Source: Glandiceps talaboti (Eukaryota; Hemichordata; Enteropneusta; Spengelidae). Taken from it: 64,000 nt of DNA. Positions 1-12,152 of the stretch are shown piece by piece. The stretch spans positions 8,946,453 through 9,010,452 of the forward strand of contig NC_135571.1 of the NCBI RefSeq assembly GCF_964340395.1. Reading direction: 5' to 3'. The notes under the pieces were generated by a model. The model was not told the origin of the DNA. It saw nothing but the letters and a program-made list of their open reading frames with translations, and searched no databases. The position numbers and the translations under genes are program-made. Within the stretch, counting starts at the first letter, position 1, and every line of letters starts with the position of its first letter.

Positions 1-84
1 ATCAATCAATGTTTATTTGCATAAACTAGGCCACTGGCCCTTCATTACATTTCAGTACATTTCTTTCCATATTTCTTTCCATAG

Positions 85-3000
85 TGACAGTGATCCATGG
101 ATAGTTGCAGCTCTCAATTGTCTGGATCAACATCCAGAAAGTCTACAAATAGTAGAAAGCCTGATAGGAGATAGTGGATCCATAGAAAAAGACGATATAG
201 AGGAAGTTGAATATATCAAGAAATGTGCGTTATTCAAAGCTGTGTCAGACTTTTATCACAACCGTAAAGATCCTATGTTACCTAAAGGATTCTTTGAACT
301 TTATCTCGCTATGCAAAAACTGTTATCAGATGGAAAGTGTGAGCAAGCTTTGGAAGCCGTTCAACTACACATGTTGCTGTTAAACAGCACAACGAGGAAT
401 AACTTGAAAAGATTACTAGATTTCATGGCATGTGCTTCATTGCCAGGCAGCATGGTGCTTAATAAGGAGGTAAGTAAGGAATGATACACTGAGAGGTGTG
501 TGTGTGTGTGTGTGTCTGTGTGTGTCTGTGTGTGTCTGTGTGTGTGTGTCTGTCTGTCTGTCTACTGGTTTAATCCCTTCAGAGGTTTCATGGCATATCC
601 TTCATTGCTACATACCTGTAGTACATTTTGTACATGTGTGTACAGTTCTTATAAATACATTAATGATGTAGGTAACAAACCACATGTACTGTAAGAAGTG
701 TTTGTGTGTAACAATAATATACTCGGTAACTCTATGACAGTCTTCAACAATAATAACAGAGCCATGTAGTCATATATTCTGTCTGTGTATTGTCTGTGTT
801 TACAGTCTGCGCTTTGTTCCATAATCATAAATGAAAGCCTTATAGAAGACAATTATTATAGAAATAACACAGTCAGTGTGCCCTCTAAGCCAATTTGACG
901 TGCCACTGGCGCTCACAATTTCTAGTGATGCACCAAAATTTGGTGTTACCCTATCTCTTACTATGTGGTGACCAGTGTGCCCTCTAAGCCAATTTGACAT
1001 GCCACTGACGCACACAATTTCTAGTGATGCACCAAAATTTGGTGCTCCCCTATCTCTTACTATGTGGTGACTCAAAAGAAATACCATTTCTTTCTTATTT
1101 TGACTCTTGGCTATCATCAGATGGCATACTGAACACAGTAGAAGTAATAATATCAAAAGTGTGGTCTCATCAACTTTCTTAAGTACTCACACATATAGTA
1201 ATTTAAATCTGGGTTTATACACAGCCCTGATGAAAACATTCTAATCATCTAATGACTCGTTTATAGTTATTCATGCATACCATTTTTAATTATCTTTGTT
1301 TTCAGGTTGAAAACCGTACTTTAGTTCGGCGTACATTTACCAACGCAATTCTGAACCACCCAATGCTGACAAAGGGCCAAGCTGAACAACTTGTAATATT
1401 TATGATGGATAAACATAGTGAAGTCTTCCTGCTACCTGACGGTATTACCACCGATGTAGACCACAGAATACAGTCTGCAAGAAATGGTCGAGATGCACAG
1501 ATAACAAGTAAGTCTGTATACACCTGTCATTGTCGTGAAGACTTTTACAGCACTGTCCAAGACACACTGTCAATAGGCCGTGGTTTCATTCATGTACAAA
1601 AGCGTTATTTCTGAATAGCTATTTATTCATAGATTCATTTGTAGATCAACACAACCGCCAATCAGATTGTCTCACACATATCACATGATATATCGCAAGA
1701 AATATCAGCTCTTGTTTGAGAGAATAACACGTGACTGTCTATCTACAATACTCAGTACCTGCAATACCATTTTATCTCATTTTAGAGGGTTGTCCTGGAA
1801 TAAGGTTGACTTCGTCTCAGGTTTGCCTACAGTAATGCATATTCAGTTCAATATGTAACTTTATTTTTCCCAATATTAGGCAATTTGAATTTGCAACTAC
1901 ACAAAAATACAAACTACAATATAAATTAAACATGCCATTAAAATATGACAGTCGGTGACTGTAAATGTGCCCTCTAAGCCAAATTTGACACACCACTGAC
2001 GCACACAATTTCCACACTGTGGTGGGAGCAAAATAAAATGTACTTCTGTTTGACCTGCAATAGGGGCATCTGAAACGTCTTCAGACAGGAGGGTAAGCAT
2101 ATGTAGCCCATGGAGTAGAAGACAACTAAGGAATTGAGTGATTGCTATTTGCATGACATATAACAAGAATTATGTAGCTCTGTGTGTGTGTGTGTGTGTG
2201 TGCGTGTGTGCGTGCATGTGTGTGTGTGTGTAAGGTGGGGACTGTCAGTAATTTTAGAATTATGGCACTGCCATTATGTCAGATGCACAAGATTTGTTAA
2301 TTTCTACTAAGGTTCTTTGATTTGATTTCTAAAAACTTTTAGGATATCTTCATGGTAATGTGACAACATGAATATGTCTGAGGGCCAAGAATACAAAAAA
2401 CTTGGTGCCACAAAGTAAAACTGGCAATGTACAGGATGCTTCCCCTACCCCTCTACCCCATCCCTTCCCATTGCATCCTATACGTGACAGTGTATAATAC
2501 ACACGCATGATGTTGTGTGCAGTTAGTTAGAACACAACTACATGCAATACAGCCAACAAGAACCACAGTACTTCATAACAGTATGTACATGTACTATATG
2601 CAGAATCCTGGCCACTACTTTACAAGTATACATGTGACAAGATAACAGCTTGCAGAGTTAGAGAGTAATAGATTTGGAGGACATTGAACTCCACCCAGTG
2701 TCCTTAGAACAAAGGTTGGCTGAATAGCATATAATTATATGCAGTGTTTGTAAAATTTCAATCGGAAAATTGGTACCAATACAGAGAGGCTTACTGTACG
2801 TAGAATTTCATATCCCAGTTTGGATAATTTAGACGGCGTAGAGTAGTGTAGTGTAAGGAAGACAGGCTGCTTCTTTGACAGGAAAAAAGGTGTGTTCTTT
2901 GTATTAGTTTGTTGCATGCCTTTTAGATAAAGTTCAAACTAAATACTATGGTTAGATTCAAAGAGTGCAAAGTTAGATATGATATATACATGCATGTTTA

Positions 3001-3987
3001 TTATCAAATAAAATAACATCAGTACCGTCGCAATGATGTCGAAAAAGGCAAGATGATAATGAGAGAAAGTTTTTGAAAGAATCAAATGTGATAAATACTG
3101 TTGTCATCAGATAGATGTATTCCTTTTCTATTTTTTGAATTCCACAAATGTACCCCAATATAACACTTATATGTGTACAGCACAGTATAGGTCAAGACTT
3201 GCTTTCTGATTGGGCTAGCATCACACTACAAATATAGCACTGCAGGACTTGAAATTAACTTTTTTCTTTAGTAGTCCTAGTGGGCTACCAGTTTCAGAAA
3301 TGAGTAGCCCAAGGATTGTGACCTGTAGTCTCATATTCCTGAACTGAAAACAGATTTCCTGTATTGGAAATATATGTGTTATTAAAATACTTTGATGTCC
3401 ATAAATCTTCAATCCTCATCACATAATCAGTGGTAGCCTGAGTGGGCTACCTGCACTGGGATAGTTTGATGTTGCACCGGCCTTGCACCAATACCTCATC
3501 ATCAATTATTTAACAAATTGAGGGTTAATGCCTGCACCATTCCAATGCTAACACTGGGCTGACACCTAGCCAACAAATCAGAAAGGTGTTCTTATGCTGT
3601 ACTGTACAACTAGTGCACAGAGTAACGAGGCAAGGATACATGATGCATTTACATGTACTCATTCACCAAGTACTACAAGCAGTTTAGGAATTTCCTGTCT
3701 AGACTACTTTCCTTGGGAAAACATCCTGTATAACAGAGTTTCAAACAAATAGAAAAATGTCTACAATAAATGTACTATTCCTTTTTTCAGCAACATATTG
3801 TGACAAGATATCTGGAGAAGAATACGAAGACCATAAATTAAGTGTTACCCAGAATGCCTTGCAAGAGCTAATGAATCTGATCATAGATGACTTGAAACTG
3901 TCCTTGAAAGAAAAGAAGCAAAAGTTGAAACAGTTACAGAAACACCATCCTGAAGTGTACAACAAACACTTTGCCACCATGTTGTAA
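85..3987 (+). CDS. DEPDC7: DEPDC7-like protein, 3' part (partial at window start)
   Basis: Last three coding exons of a gene that begins before the window: 85-469, 1306-1507 and 3791-3987, each bounded by AG/GT and joining in frame (phases 0 and 1). The translation has DPWIVAALNCL, then NRTLVRRTF, NGRD, TYC, and a basic EKKQKLKQLQKHHPEVYNKHF tail just before the stop. This order matches the C-terminal half of the DEPDC1/DEPDC7 family; NGRD followed by TYC and an end soon after a His-Phe pair fits DEPDC7 best. The N-terminal DEP domain would lie upstream, outside the window. Family members are cytoplasmic; vertebrate DEPDC7 has been linked to CARMA/NF-kB signalling (known of the family, not seen here). 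An in-frame alternative acceptor at 52/53 would add about ten residues. GTAAGTTT at 3984 could act as a donor just before the stop and give a longer C-terminus. The family call is fairly sure; the exact paralogue is less so. Confidence 0.7.
496..563. repeat. (TG)n/(TGTC)n microsatellite
   Basis: Simple TG repeat with TGTC variants just inside the first visible intron of the DEPDC7-like gene. No coding potential beyond the repeat. Confidence 0.9.
874..1072 (+). mobile_element. Two tandem half-copies of a CCAGTGTGCCCTCTA-type MITE
   Basis: Two units of 98 bp (starts 874 and 972) each begin CAGTGTGCCCTCTAAGCC and end CTCTTACTATGTGGTGA. Related sequence occurs at 1966-2013, 17911-17970 (reverse) and as a complete TIR element at 28180-28344. 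Non-autonomous DNA-transposon remnant in a DEPDC7-like intron. Confidence 0.65.
1966..2013 (+). mobile_element. Partial copy of the CCAGTGTGCCCTCTA MITE
   Basis: TGTGCCCTCTAAGCC followed by ACTGACGCACACAATTT matches the units at 874-1072. Truncated on the 3' side. Confidence 0.55.
2181..2232. repeat. (TG)n microsatellite
   Basis: Mostly pure TG dinucleotide run inside the last DEPDC7-like intron. The rest of that intron (1508-3790) shows no further exon or element I can support. Confidence 0.85.
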
Positions 3988-5480
3988 GTTTACCTGATGT
4001 TAAAAGGGTCTTGTGTGACTGTGGTGGCAAATCATTGGTTTAGAAACTGGCATGTATGTTTGCCCACTACTGTTGTGGCATGTCATCTTGTGTGACAGTT
4101 AATCTATCAAAACCAATTGTGGCAAATCATTGGTTTAGAAACTGGCATGTGTACTGTTGTGGCATGTCATCAAAGTTAATCCTTAAGTTGTCCTAGCCAA
4201 ATGCCGAGGTGTTTCTTGTTCATATTATGGACAGAAGTTGAATCATTTTAGTTTGCCTACAGTAGTAAACTTAATACCTGATACTATAGTTCCTGATTGA
4301 ATAGGAATGTCAATTCATTTGTTCAAATTCACCATCGGTGAATACTTCTAAGTTCTATACCATAGTATGGGGAGTCAGGAAATAGCGTACAGCTAGTCTG
4401 GGCCTGTCCCCTCACATATTTATATACAGAAATTCACAGCAAGGTACTTAATATGACTCAAAATATATAGTGTATTTTATACACATGATTAAAATTACAT
4501 ATATACAGTTGATCAGTTATACTGTGCCAGTAGATGTTGCATTTCATGAAATATAGTTCCAAGTAGGAAGAGGTAATTGTAAATATGTCTATATAATATT
4601 TTTAACAAAATATTACAGTGTAACTGTTAACATATAATATGCATGGCTACAGGGTAAAAAATCTTGCCAAGTATACGCAGCAAAGTGAAAATGTATAACA
4701 TATCTATAAATAGATATAGCCACTTCATATGGTATAGGCTCGGTTTCCCAGCCTCTTGCCTCCCAGCAGAGAGTTTGGGAAAATACAGTGTCGCCGATTG
4801 TAAGGAGCAACATGGCCAATGATAAGATCTGGGATAGTCACTGATTAGACAAAAATGATTCTGAATTTTCATTTTCATTTTTTTTCAATTCTGTGTATAT
4901 TTACCAGAAATCATAGTATAATAGTATAAACATTTTGAAAACCATCTTTGTAAGGAGATAAATCCAAATAATCTTCGCAAGAGTTGTCTCCATGTGATTT
5001 TACTATAGCGGTCATGTTATGGTTCAACTCTTCATGCAGCCATCTTGTAACAATTAGCAACATTGTAATTCCCCATACTCACTGCATGCTGGGAGCAAGA
5101 GGCATTGTAACCGAGACTATATATGGTAAACCTTGCTTAACAAACTAAACCTAACAATTATTAAATCGGTGTATTTCAAAAAAAATGTACATAGTGCTTT
5201 TATACACACAGCCATTTACATACAATTAAAGGATAAATAAATAACAGTAACAAACATCCCTATAATATATTATTTAATTTTCATTCTGAATTTACATTGA
5301 CTTTTTTATTGCATTATTTTATTATTTTTAACACATTATTCATTGTTTTAGTACATTTCTGTTTATTTACTTTACTTGTACTATCACCTTAATGTAATGC
5401 AAGTATTAACTTTAAGAATGACTTGCATTGTACACAGTTTATAACACACAAGCAGTTCAAAGTTTCAACACTGAGCTTTC
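3988..5480. other. Non-coding region after the DEPDC7-like stop
   Basis: No supported gene. It holds a short direct duplication (about 4020-4090 and 4108-4175, sharing GGCAAATCATTGGTTTAG) and AT-rich sequence, and probably includes the 3' UTR. Short open frames on the minus strand around 4613-4878 have no recognisable similarity. Confidence 0.5.
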
Positions 5481-6268
5481 GATCTGGTTTGGTCAACGAT
5501 CCTCATCAGAATAACAAAATCTCTAGTTGCAGCTGACCACTAGGTGGCAGTATGATCTGGCTTGGTCAACGATCCTCATCAGAATGACAAAATCTTTAAT
5601 GACAGCTGACCACTAGGTGGCGGTATGATCTGGTTTGGTCAACGATCCTCATCAGAATGATAAAATCTCTAGTTACAGCTGACCACTAGGTGGCAGTATG
5701 ATCTGGTTTGGTCAACGATCCTCATCAGAATGACAAAATCTCTAATGACAGCTGACCACTAGGTGGCAGTATGATCTGTCTTGGTCAACGATCCTCATCA
5801 GAACGATAAAATCTTTAATGACAGCTGACCACTAGGTGGCAGTATGATCTGTCTTGGTCAACGATCCTCATCAGAATGACAAAATCTTTAATGACAGCTG
5901 ACCACTAGGTGGCGGTATGATCTGTCTTGGTCAACGATCCTCATCAGAATGATAAAATCTCTAGTTACAGCTCACCACTAGGTGGCAGTATGATCTGTCT
6001 TGGTCAACGATCCTCATCAGAATGACAAAATCTCTAATGACAGCTGACCACTAGGTGGCGGTATGATCTGTCTTGGTCAACGATCCTCATCAGAATGATA
6101 AAATCTCTAGTTACAGCTCACCACTAGGTGGCAGTATGATCTGTCTTGGTCAACGGTCCTCATCAGAATGACAAAATCTCTAGTTACAGCTGACCACTAG
6201 GTAGCAGTATGATCTGGTTTGGTCAACAATCCTCATCAGAATGACAAAATCTCTAGTTACAGCTGACT
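5481..6268 (+). repeat. 73-bp tandem array, each unit with a CTCF-core-like site
   Basis: Nearly eleven units of exactly 73 bp, each with GGTCAACGATCCTCATCAGA and then CCACTAGGTGGCAG. The 14-bp core starts at 5537, 5610, 5683, 5756, 5829, 5902, 5975, 6048, 6121 and 6194, with no drift. Eight of the ten have GGCAG or GGCGG intact as CCACTAGGTGGCRG with clean flanks; the last is CCACTAGGTAGCAG. The core fits the published CTCF consensus CCASYAGRKGGCRS. Short imperfect inverted repeats (about 5446-5466 and 6331-6350, CAAGCAGTTC type) flank the array, so it may sit inside a non-autonomous transposon. The array and its period are seen directly; CTCF binding is inference. Confidence 0.9.
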
Positions 6269-7088
6269 AAGCTTGGTCGTCAACCAAGACAGATAAAAAA
6301 CTTGATGCTTAAAAACTGTGAACTGCGAACTGTTTGTATGTGCGATATAACCTGTTTATTAGAGCAATTTAAACTACCAAGCTGATGAAAATTTTCAGCT
6401 TTTTGTTGTTCTGAAGTTGCATTAGAAACAGATAAACCACATTTATGTCACATATCGAACTTTAGTTGCTGCCATTGAGCTTCAAATATTTGTGAGACTA
6501 CATACTTTTGACAAAATGTCAATATACACACAAGGTAAAATGTTCCTTGAACATAGTGTTGTCTCTTCATGTATAGCGCCCTCTAGAGTTACTATTTCTA
6601 CTTAACTTGCAGTTTGCCAAGTGTTTATTTCTATGAAATAAACTAACTATTTTATATGTGTCTATAAAGTTATGACACATTTGTATATAGAACAGGAAGT
6701 CATTTTCCTGAACAAATTCAAAATTATTTTGCTATTTTCTCCTGTAAATATAATGCATGTATCTCTTTTTTAAAACTAAATGTGTATTGATAATTTTGGA
6801 ATGTTTTTATTTTCTTTATAAAAATGCAAACATTACACACCTGGTTGCATTTTCCAGTCAGTTTTAATTTAGTGTGTTGTCCCTCTGTTTTGTCTAGTTA
6901 TTTTATTTTATAGCCATTTGTATTTACATTGTTTTGTTACTTTTAACTTGTGATAATCATTTTTATATTTAATCATGTTGTCTTTGATTTTGATTTAATT
7001 CAGTGTTCACCTTCAAACTAATAATGCAGTAATTGCATGAGTCTGAAAATGTGGATTGGTAGATAATAATTGTACATCAATGAGATAA

Positions 7089-7415
7089 GTGTTACTAGTA
7101 TGTGTTACTACTCTGGCAATCAAGGTCTGTTTGCTCTTGATCAGCGTTACTAGTATGTGTTACTACTCTGGCAATCAAGGTCTCAGTTTGCTCTTGATCA
7201 GCGTTACTAGTATGTGTTACTACTCTGGCAATCAAGGTCTCAGTTTGCTCTTGATCAGCATTACCAGTATGTGTTACTACTCTGGCAATCAAGGTCTCAG
7301 TTTGCTCTTGATCAGCGTTACTAGTATGTGTTACTACTCTGGCAATCAAGGTCTGTTTGCTCTTGATCAGCGTTACTAGTATGTGTTACTACTCTGGCAA
7401 TCAAGGTCTCAGTTT
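7089..7415 (+). repeat. 57-bp minisatellite, six copies
   Basis: Six copies of a unit containing GTGTTACTACTCTGGCAATC at 7102, 7157, 7214, 7271, 7328 and 7383; spacing 57 bp, or 55 bp where CA is lost from GGTCTCAGTTTG. Open on both strands because 57 is a multiple of three, but there is no sign of a real gene. A reversed fragment (CTTGATTGCCAGAG) lies near 7605. Confidence 0.85.
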
Positions 7416-7853
7416 AAGATAGAAACGAACTAAAACTATCGTTGCAACATATTGATGTACAGTTTTGTGGACTTCCAATCTTTACATTATTGTGATCACA
7501 GGATGATTAGATTCACACAATATAGGAACCGCTATCACCAACTTGTGTAATATAACACACCAAGCAACAATAGTTTTTGTATGTGTTTATCTTTGTAAAC
7601 CAAGACCTTGATTGCCAGAGTGCCGAATGGAAACAAAATAAGTGGTTTGCCTACGTAAAGTCAAATTGTACGTATAAGGAAATTTACCATGATATTGCTG
7701 CTTCAGCTTTATTTTATAATATTTTTTACATTTTTTGACAAAATAACAATGCAACCTGCTTTGTATATCCATTTATAAACTTCTAAAATGTACAGTAATA
7801 GTAGAACTCAATCAAATGTATATAAATAGTGTATTATAGATTATGTATGACGT

Positions 7854-8333
7854 AGGTATTGTCTCAGATTGTTACAATCGTTATAATCTTCACAACGATT
7901 TCATTTCAATAAGTACACTTTGTTTGTATTTTCTTTTTTATTCACTGTAGTGTACACCAACATTATAATCGCCAAAATGCTTTCCTCTGTGCACTGAGAC
8001 AATGAATCTGATAATTAATGTTTAGTAGCAGAAATCCACAGTTAATACCCATGTTATAGTTATCCACTGCCAATGAGTAACACTGAAGTAAAGCACTTTC
8101 TCTATGTGCTACACTAATTTATAGCATACATATCAAGTGTAAAAATATACTGTTTCAATTGGTTTATTTACAAACCTAGCATGTGGCCTTTCTAATGTGG
8201 TCAATTAGCAAATGAAACAGTATACTTTTACACTTGACATGGATGCTATAAATGATCGTGGTACATACACAAAATTCTTTACTTTGGTGTTATGGGTTGT
8301 ATGAATTTGTACCACAATCTGAGACAGTACCTT
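7854..8333. mobile_element. Foldback (MITE-like) element with long inverted repeat
   Basis: Strong imperfect inverted repeat with arms about 8085-8165 and 8205-8290 (TATAGCATACATATCAAG against CTTGACATGGATGCTATA). Outer matches GGTATTGTCTCAGATTGT (about 7856) and ACAATCTGAGACAGTACC (about 8316) may be the terminal repeats. No coding capacity. The inner arms are sure; the outer ends are less so. Confidence 0.6.
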
Positions 8334-8730
8334 GATATATTTTGTTCTTTAGTAGTGTAGATTAGATGTTAGCTCTATATCTTAATAAATGAGACTTGCT
8401 TTTGTGCAATAAATAAAGTTAATGTTTAAACTATTTGCTTGTTGTTATTTATTTTGTTCACAAGTTTGTTTTGAATTTTTCTTTTTAGGTTATTCACATT
8501 ATACATGTATGACAAATGTATGTGATAAACTCTAATCTTAATTTCTTATTGACATCAACTACTCCCATACCAATGTTGTAATAAAAGAGATGCAGTATGC
8601 TATGAGAGGACTTTATTATTATGTTATATCCATTATCCCCAAATTTTACCCTGTATCATAATTATGACAAATTTGTGAAATAATGTTGATGTGGAGACTT
8701 GTGTGTCCTCATCTTTGCATCTTCTTATTA
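8334..8730. other. Non-coding, with AATAAA motifs
   Basis: AT-rich sequence with no gene seen. AATAAA hexamers near 8383 and 8408 could be polyadenylation signals of an unrecognised or very long 3' UTR, but nothing ties them to a transcript. Confidence 0.3.
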
Positions 8731-8880
8731 GGCCTAAAGAATTGTTTGGTTCCGGTTACCTGACCCCATCTAGTTTTTCACTGCCGACTCTCAACATTTT
8801 TTTACGTATTCGAGAACAAAATAATAAAATTGCGAAAATTGTGTAAAGTCTAATGAGAATAGTGGATCACCATAACTGCT
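8731..8880 (+). mobile_element. Fragment of the TTAGGCCTAA repeat family
   Basis: TTAGGCCTAAAGAATTG then GGTTCCGGTTACC and CTAGTTTTTCACTGC match the 5' part of the longer copy at 39143-39535. A third copy lies at about 30440-30880. Truncated; no coding capacity. Confidence 0.6.
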
Positions 8881-9005
8881 TGGGGGGGGGGGGACTGAGG
8901 GGAGGGGGATTTCAAACTAATACCAGAGGGCTACCCACAAACCTTCGCTCTCCATGACCCAAGTGTGGCACATCGTACAATGTACAAAGTTTTCTTGAAT
9001 TACAG

Positions 9006-9475
9006 GAGAGAGGTGTACAAAAAGATGTCGAGTTCGTGCGCCGAATTTGTTTATTTCAACCCATGTATAATTTCTTTAATACCGTGGTCAACGAGAAAGG
9101 TCAGAAACCCGTTGTCATAGAGGCCGATGATTTGGCACAGAATCCACGTGATGTGTTACAGAGATATTGCAAAGCCACTGGAATTGCATTCTACGAAAGT
9201 ATGCTGAATTGGAAACCAAATAATGTCTGTTTTGGGCATGAATTGCATGTCACTTAGTCTGTAAGGTACGCCGTGACGGGCGCCCTCAAACATCAGGCAA
9301 ATCACGACGTATCTTACAGTCTGCATGTCAGTGAGTTCTTTTCATTCTTATACAGAAAGGTTTTTGAAAGTTCCTCCTACCTCCGGTGAAGACCAAAGCC
9401 AAATCCGGAAGTGAAGACGAGTTGCCAACTGCACTCAGAGATATACCGATGTACAAAGAAATGATCAACCATTAG
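9006..9475 (+). pseudogene. Sulfotransferase-like exon remnant, broken by a MITE and a frameshift
   Basis: After a good acceptor (TTACAG at 9005) the frame reads RRICLFQPMYNFF, then KPVVIEADDLAQNPRDVLQ, RYCKATGIAF and MLNWKP. This is the C-terminal part of the P-loop sulfotransferase-like family often annotated in lancelets as branched-chain aminotransferase-like. The frame runs into a stop at 9255 inside an inserted MITE. Across the insertion, after the second target duplication, the same frame resumes (SEFFSF, then KVFESSSYL). A one-base frameshift near 9398 then puts the tail KTKAKSGSEDELPTALR in a different frame, ending at a TAG at about 9473. No upstream exons or P-loop were found. Two independent lesions make this a pseudogene; a rescued short isoform is possible but unlikely. 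Confidence 0.6.
9253..9321. mobile_element. Small MITE inserted in the sulfotransferase-like exon
   Basis: Terminal inverted repeats CTTAGTCTGTAAGGTACG on the left and CGTATCTTACAGTC on the right, flanked by a perfect 9-bp direct repeat TGCATGTCA (9244-9252 and 9322-9330). About 69 bp long. A second member of the family is at 18350-18447. A 9-bp duplication fits a Mutator-like or neighbouring superfamily, but the superfamily cannot be assigned. Confidence 0.75.
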
Positions 9476-9784
9476 GCACGATGAGACATCAATTGCCGGC
9501 AGTAATTTCATACTGCGTTATCCATCTAAAGTGATATAAATTATTTGCCGAAATATTAAATTTAAATGCAAATAGATGACCATATAAAGCAATCAATGAC
9601 ATTACTCATGGTTACTAGTATATATTATCGTTGAATTTTATAATTAAACCCGCAACTCGTTCACTTCGCTCAACCAAAAGTCTTATTCATGTACTCAATT
9701 CAAAGTCATACAGTGAACGTGCGTGCTGTCGAGCAGCGCCAACTTGACCTTCGTTCATCACCCCTCATCACCCACTGTCAGTAA

Positions 9785-10055
<271 letters not shown>

Positions 10056-10399
10056 TCAAGACAGTTACTTGTTTGCAGTTTACATGACTTCACTGTGTGG
10101 AACCTGATATTGATACCTTGTCAGTTTACTACCACGTTCACATGATGTGGATATTAAAAGTGATAATTTGGGTTTTTTACCGATCGGCGTAGCCAGTCCC
10201 GGGAGCCAGTCAACAACAAAACGCAGTGGTTTTCGAGTCATAGGCGTCTCCATCACCACCAGGTCATAAAGAACTCTCACAACTTTACTTCATAGGTCAC
10301 ACTGTAAAATACCGTCAGCGGGCTCGGGCGATCTTTAGAATACGATATGTAAACACGTTATATTTTAGTAAACGTCGTTATCGGTGTTTCGACATTGGC

Positions 10400-10603
10400 C
10401 ATAAATAGCTGACCACACCCGTCAACGCAGTGTATAATTACCCTGTAGTCACCAGGTATTGGCAAGACCCGAAACTCGACTGTTGTCTTGTTAACTTTTA
10501 TCAGTTATTTTAAAAAGAGTTCCGAACAGTTAGACACACTTGAAAAGTGCAAGCAAGTTGTTGCGTGTCAACTGTGACCTGTGAAAGATCCGCAGTTACC
10601 CAG
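10400..10603 (+). promoter_or_regulatory. Putative 5' leader exon and promoter of FN3-HECT copy 1
   Basis: The stretch ending CGCAGTTACCCAG is followed by a strong donor, GTAAGTTG. Sequence around this donor resembles that upstream of copy 2 (donor after 19235) and copy 3 (about 31325-31370), at similar relative positions. It would be spliced to the exon that starts at 12504 and carries the ATG. The transcription start is not visible. Inferred from conservation between paralogues, with no transcript evidence. Confidence 0.5.
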
Positions 10604-10607
10604 GTAA

Positions 10608-10621
10608 GTTGGCATGACAAC
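10608..10621. promoter_or_regulatory. Weak RFX X-box-like palindrome, copy 1
   Basis: GTTGGCATGACAAC directly after the leader donor; two mismatches from the X-box GTTNCCATRGNAAC. Its counterparts at copies 2 and 3 match better. Confidence 0.35.
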
Positions 10622-12030
10622 TGCTTTGTTGTCATACACACAGCTATATATGCCGGGTTAGATTTAGACAGGTGCTGCCAAACCCACTGACTTCCGTGTC
10701 GCTAACTTTTCTAACATTCCAGGCTGCCGGTGGAAAATTTGTATTTGTTTGGTGCGTTGGTATAATACATTACAATAAATGACCCTTGAAATAACTATGT
10801 AAGTCGCAATATTTTTCTGTTTTGTGATTTCGCTGCTGCCATCTCGAAACTCTGAAGTACTGTTACTTCGTACGGCCCTACGTCGACTTGCCAGGCCGTC
10901 AACGCGTCACCGGTGGTGACCAGTGAGCGTATTTCAGCGCCCTCTCGCCTTGGCTGTGACCCTACTTCTATCGTTAGCTCTGGGCATTTAGAGACACAAT
11001 TTGCAATCCGTATCTAAGCTATAGAGTTTATGGTTGACGTTCCAAATGTACCGACATTACAGTGACGTCGTGATAAACGCCTTCCCAACCTTTCCACGAG
11101 AGCTGAGCTGGAAAATAACCACATTAGCATGCATTTTTGTTTGTTTTGTTGTTATTATTGTTTTGTTTTTGTTTGTTTGCTTTTTGGGGGGAGGGGTATT
11201 GAGCTGTGCATTAGCACCTCTACAGGGCATAGAGTTGCTATACCTACATTAGAAGTTGAAATTGAACGTTTTTTCACAGAGTTTTTTTCCTGGTTTTTCA
11301 TTGCAAATTTTAATTTCTCTTGGGTAATTATATTGCCAACATACACTCACTTTTACCATACCAGTACCTGCAAAGTACTGGTATGTTTTATTTATAGCTA
11401 AACATTTTTCATAAAAGTATATCATGTATATTGACGTCCAATATTGTTGTCTGAGAATTAAGGTGTGGATATATTTAGTTATAAATACCTATGGTGTTAT
11501 ACTAGTAAATCTTAAACAGGGAAGTAAGTCTCAAATAATCAGCTATTATCAAAGCACACAGGTTATTGTTCATTGTATAAACTCCATTGTTATTGGTGGA
11601 CTTTGTAACAAAAGTGTGACGTCATGTATGACCTTTCAGTAACTGACCTTAAACAACCCTCCACACTGTTCATGTACATACTACATGTTGGATTATAGCA
11701 TCCAATCTGAGTCAGCTTGTATATTGCAATGTGTATTTGTACTTGTAATTCCATGACAAGTGATATATAATAGATACAACTTGTAGATAGGTTCCAACAG
11801 GCTTTTTGTGGAATGTGTTTGGAATGTCTGATAGCTGTGTAATTGAATGGGGACAGACAATTGGACGGATGATTTTATAGGTATGTATAGACAGTTGGGT
11901 AGGCCATGGGCAGGCAGGCAGGCAGGTAGGTAGGTAGGTAGGTAGGTAGGTAGATAGATAGATAGAGAGATAGACAGATAGAGAGAGGGGTAGTTAGTTA
12001 GGTAGGTAGGTAGATAGCTAGCTAGCTAGC

Positions 12031-12061
<31 letters not shown>

Positions 12062-12086
12062 GTAGGTAGGTAGGTAGGTAGGTAGG

Positions 12087-12152
<66 letters not shown>

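Noticed and set aside
5481-6268. CRISPR array
   Set aside because: Regular repeats, but there are no unique spacers (the whole 73-bp unit repeats), and this is an animal genome. The same applies to the 22-bp array at 49275-49920.
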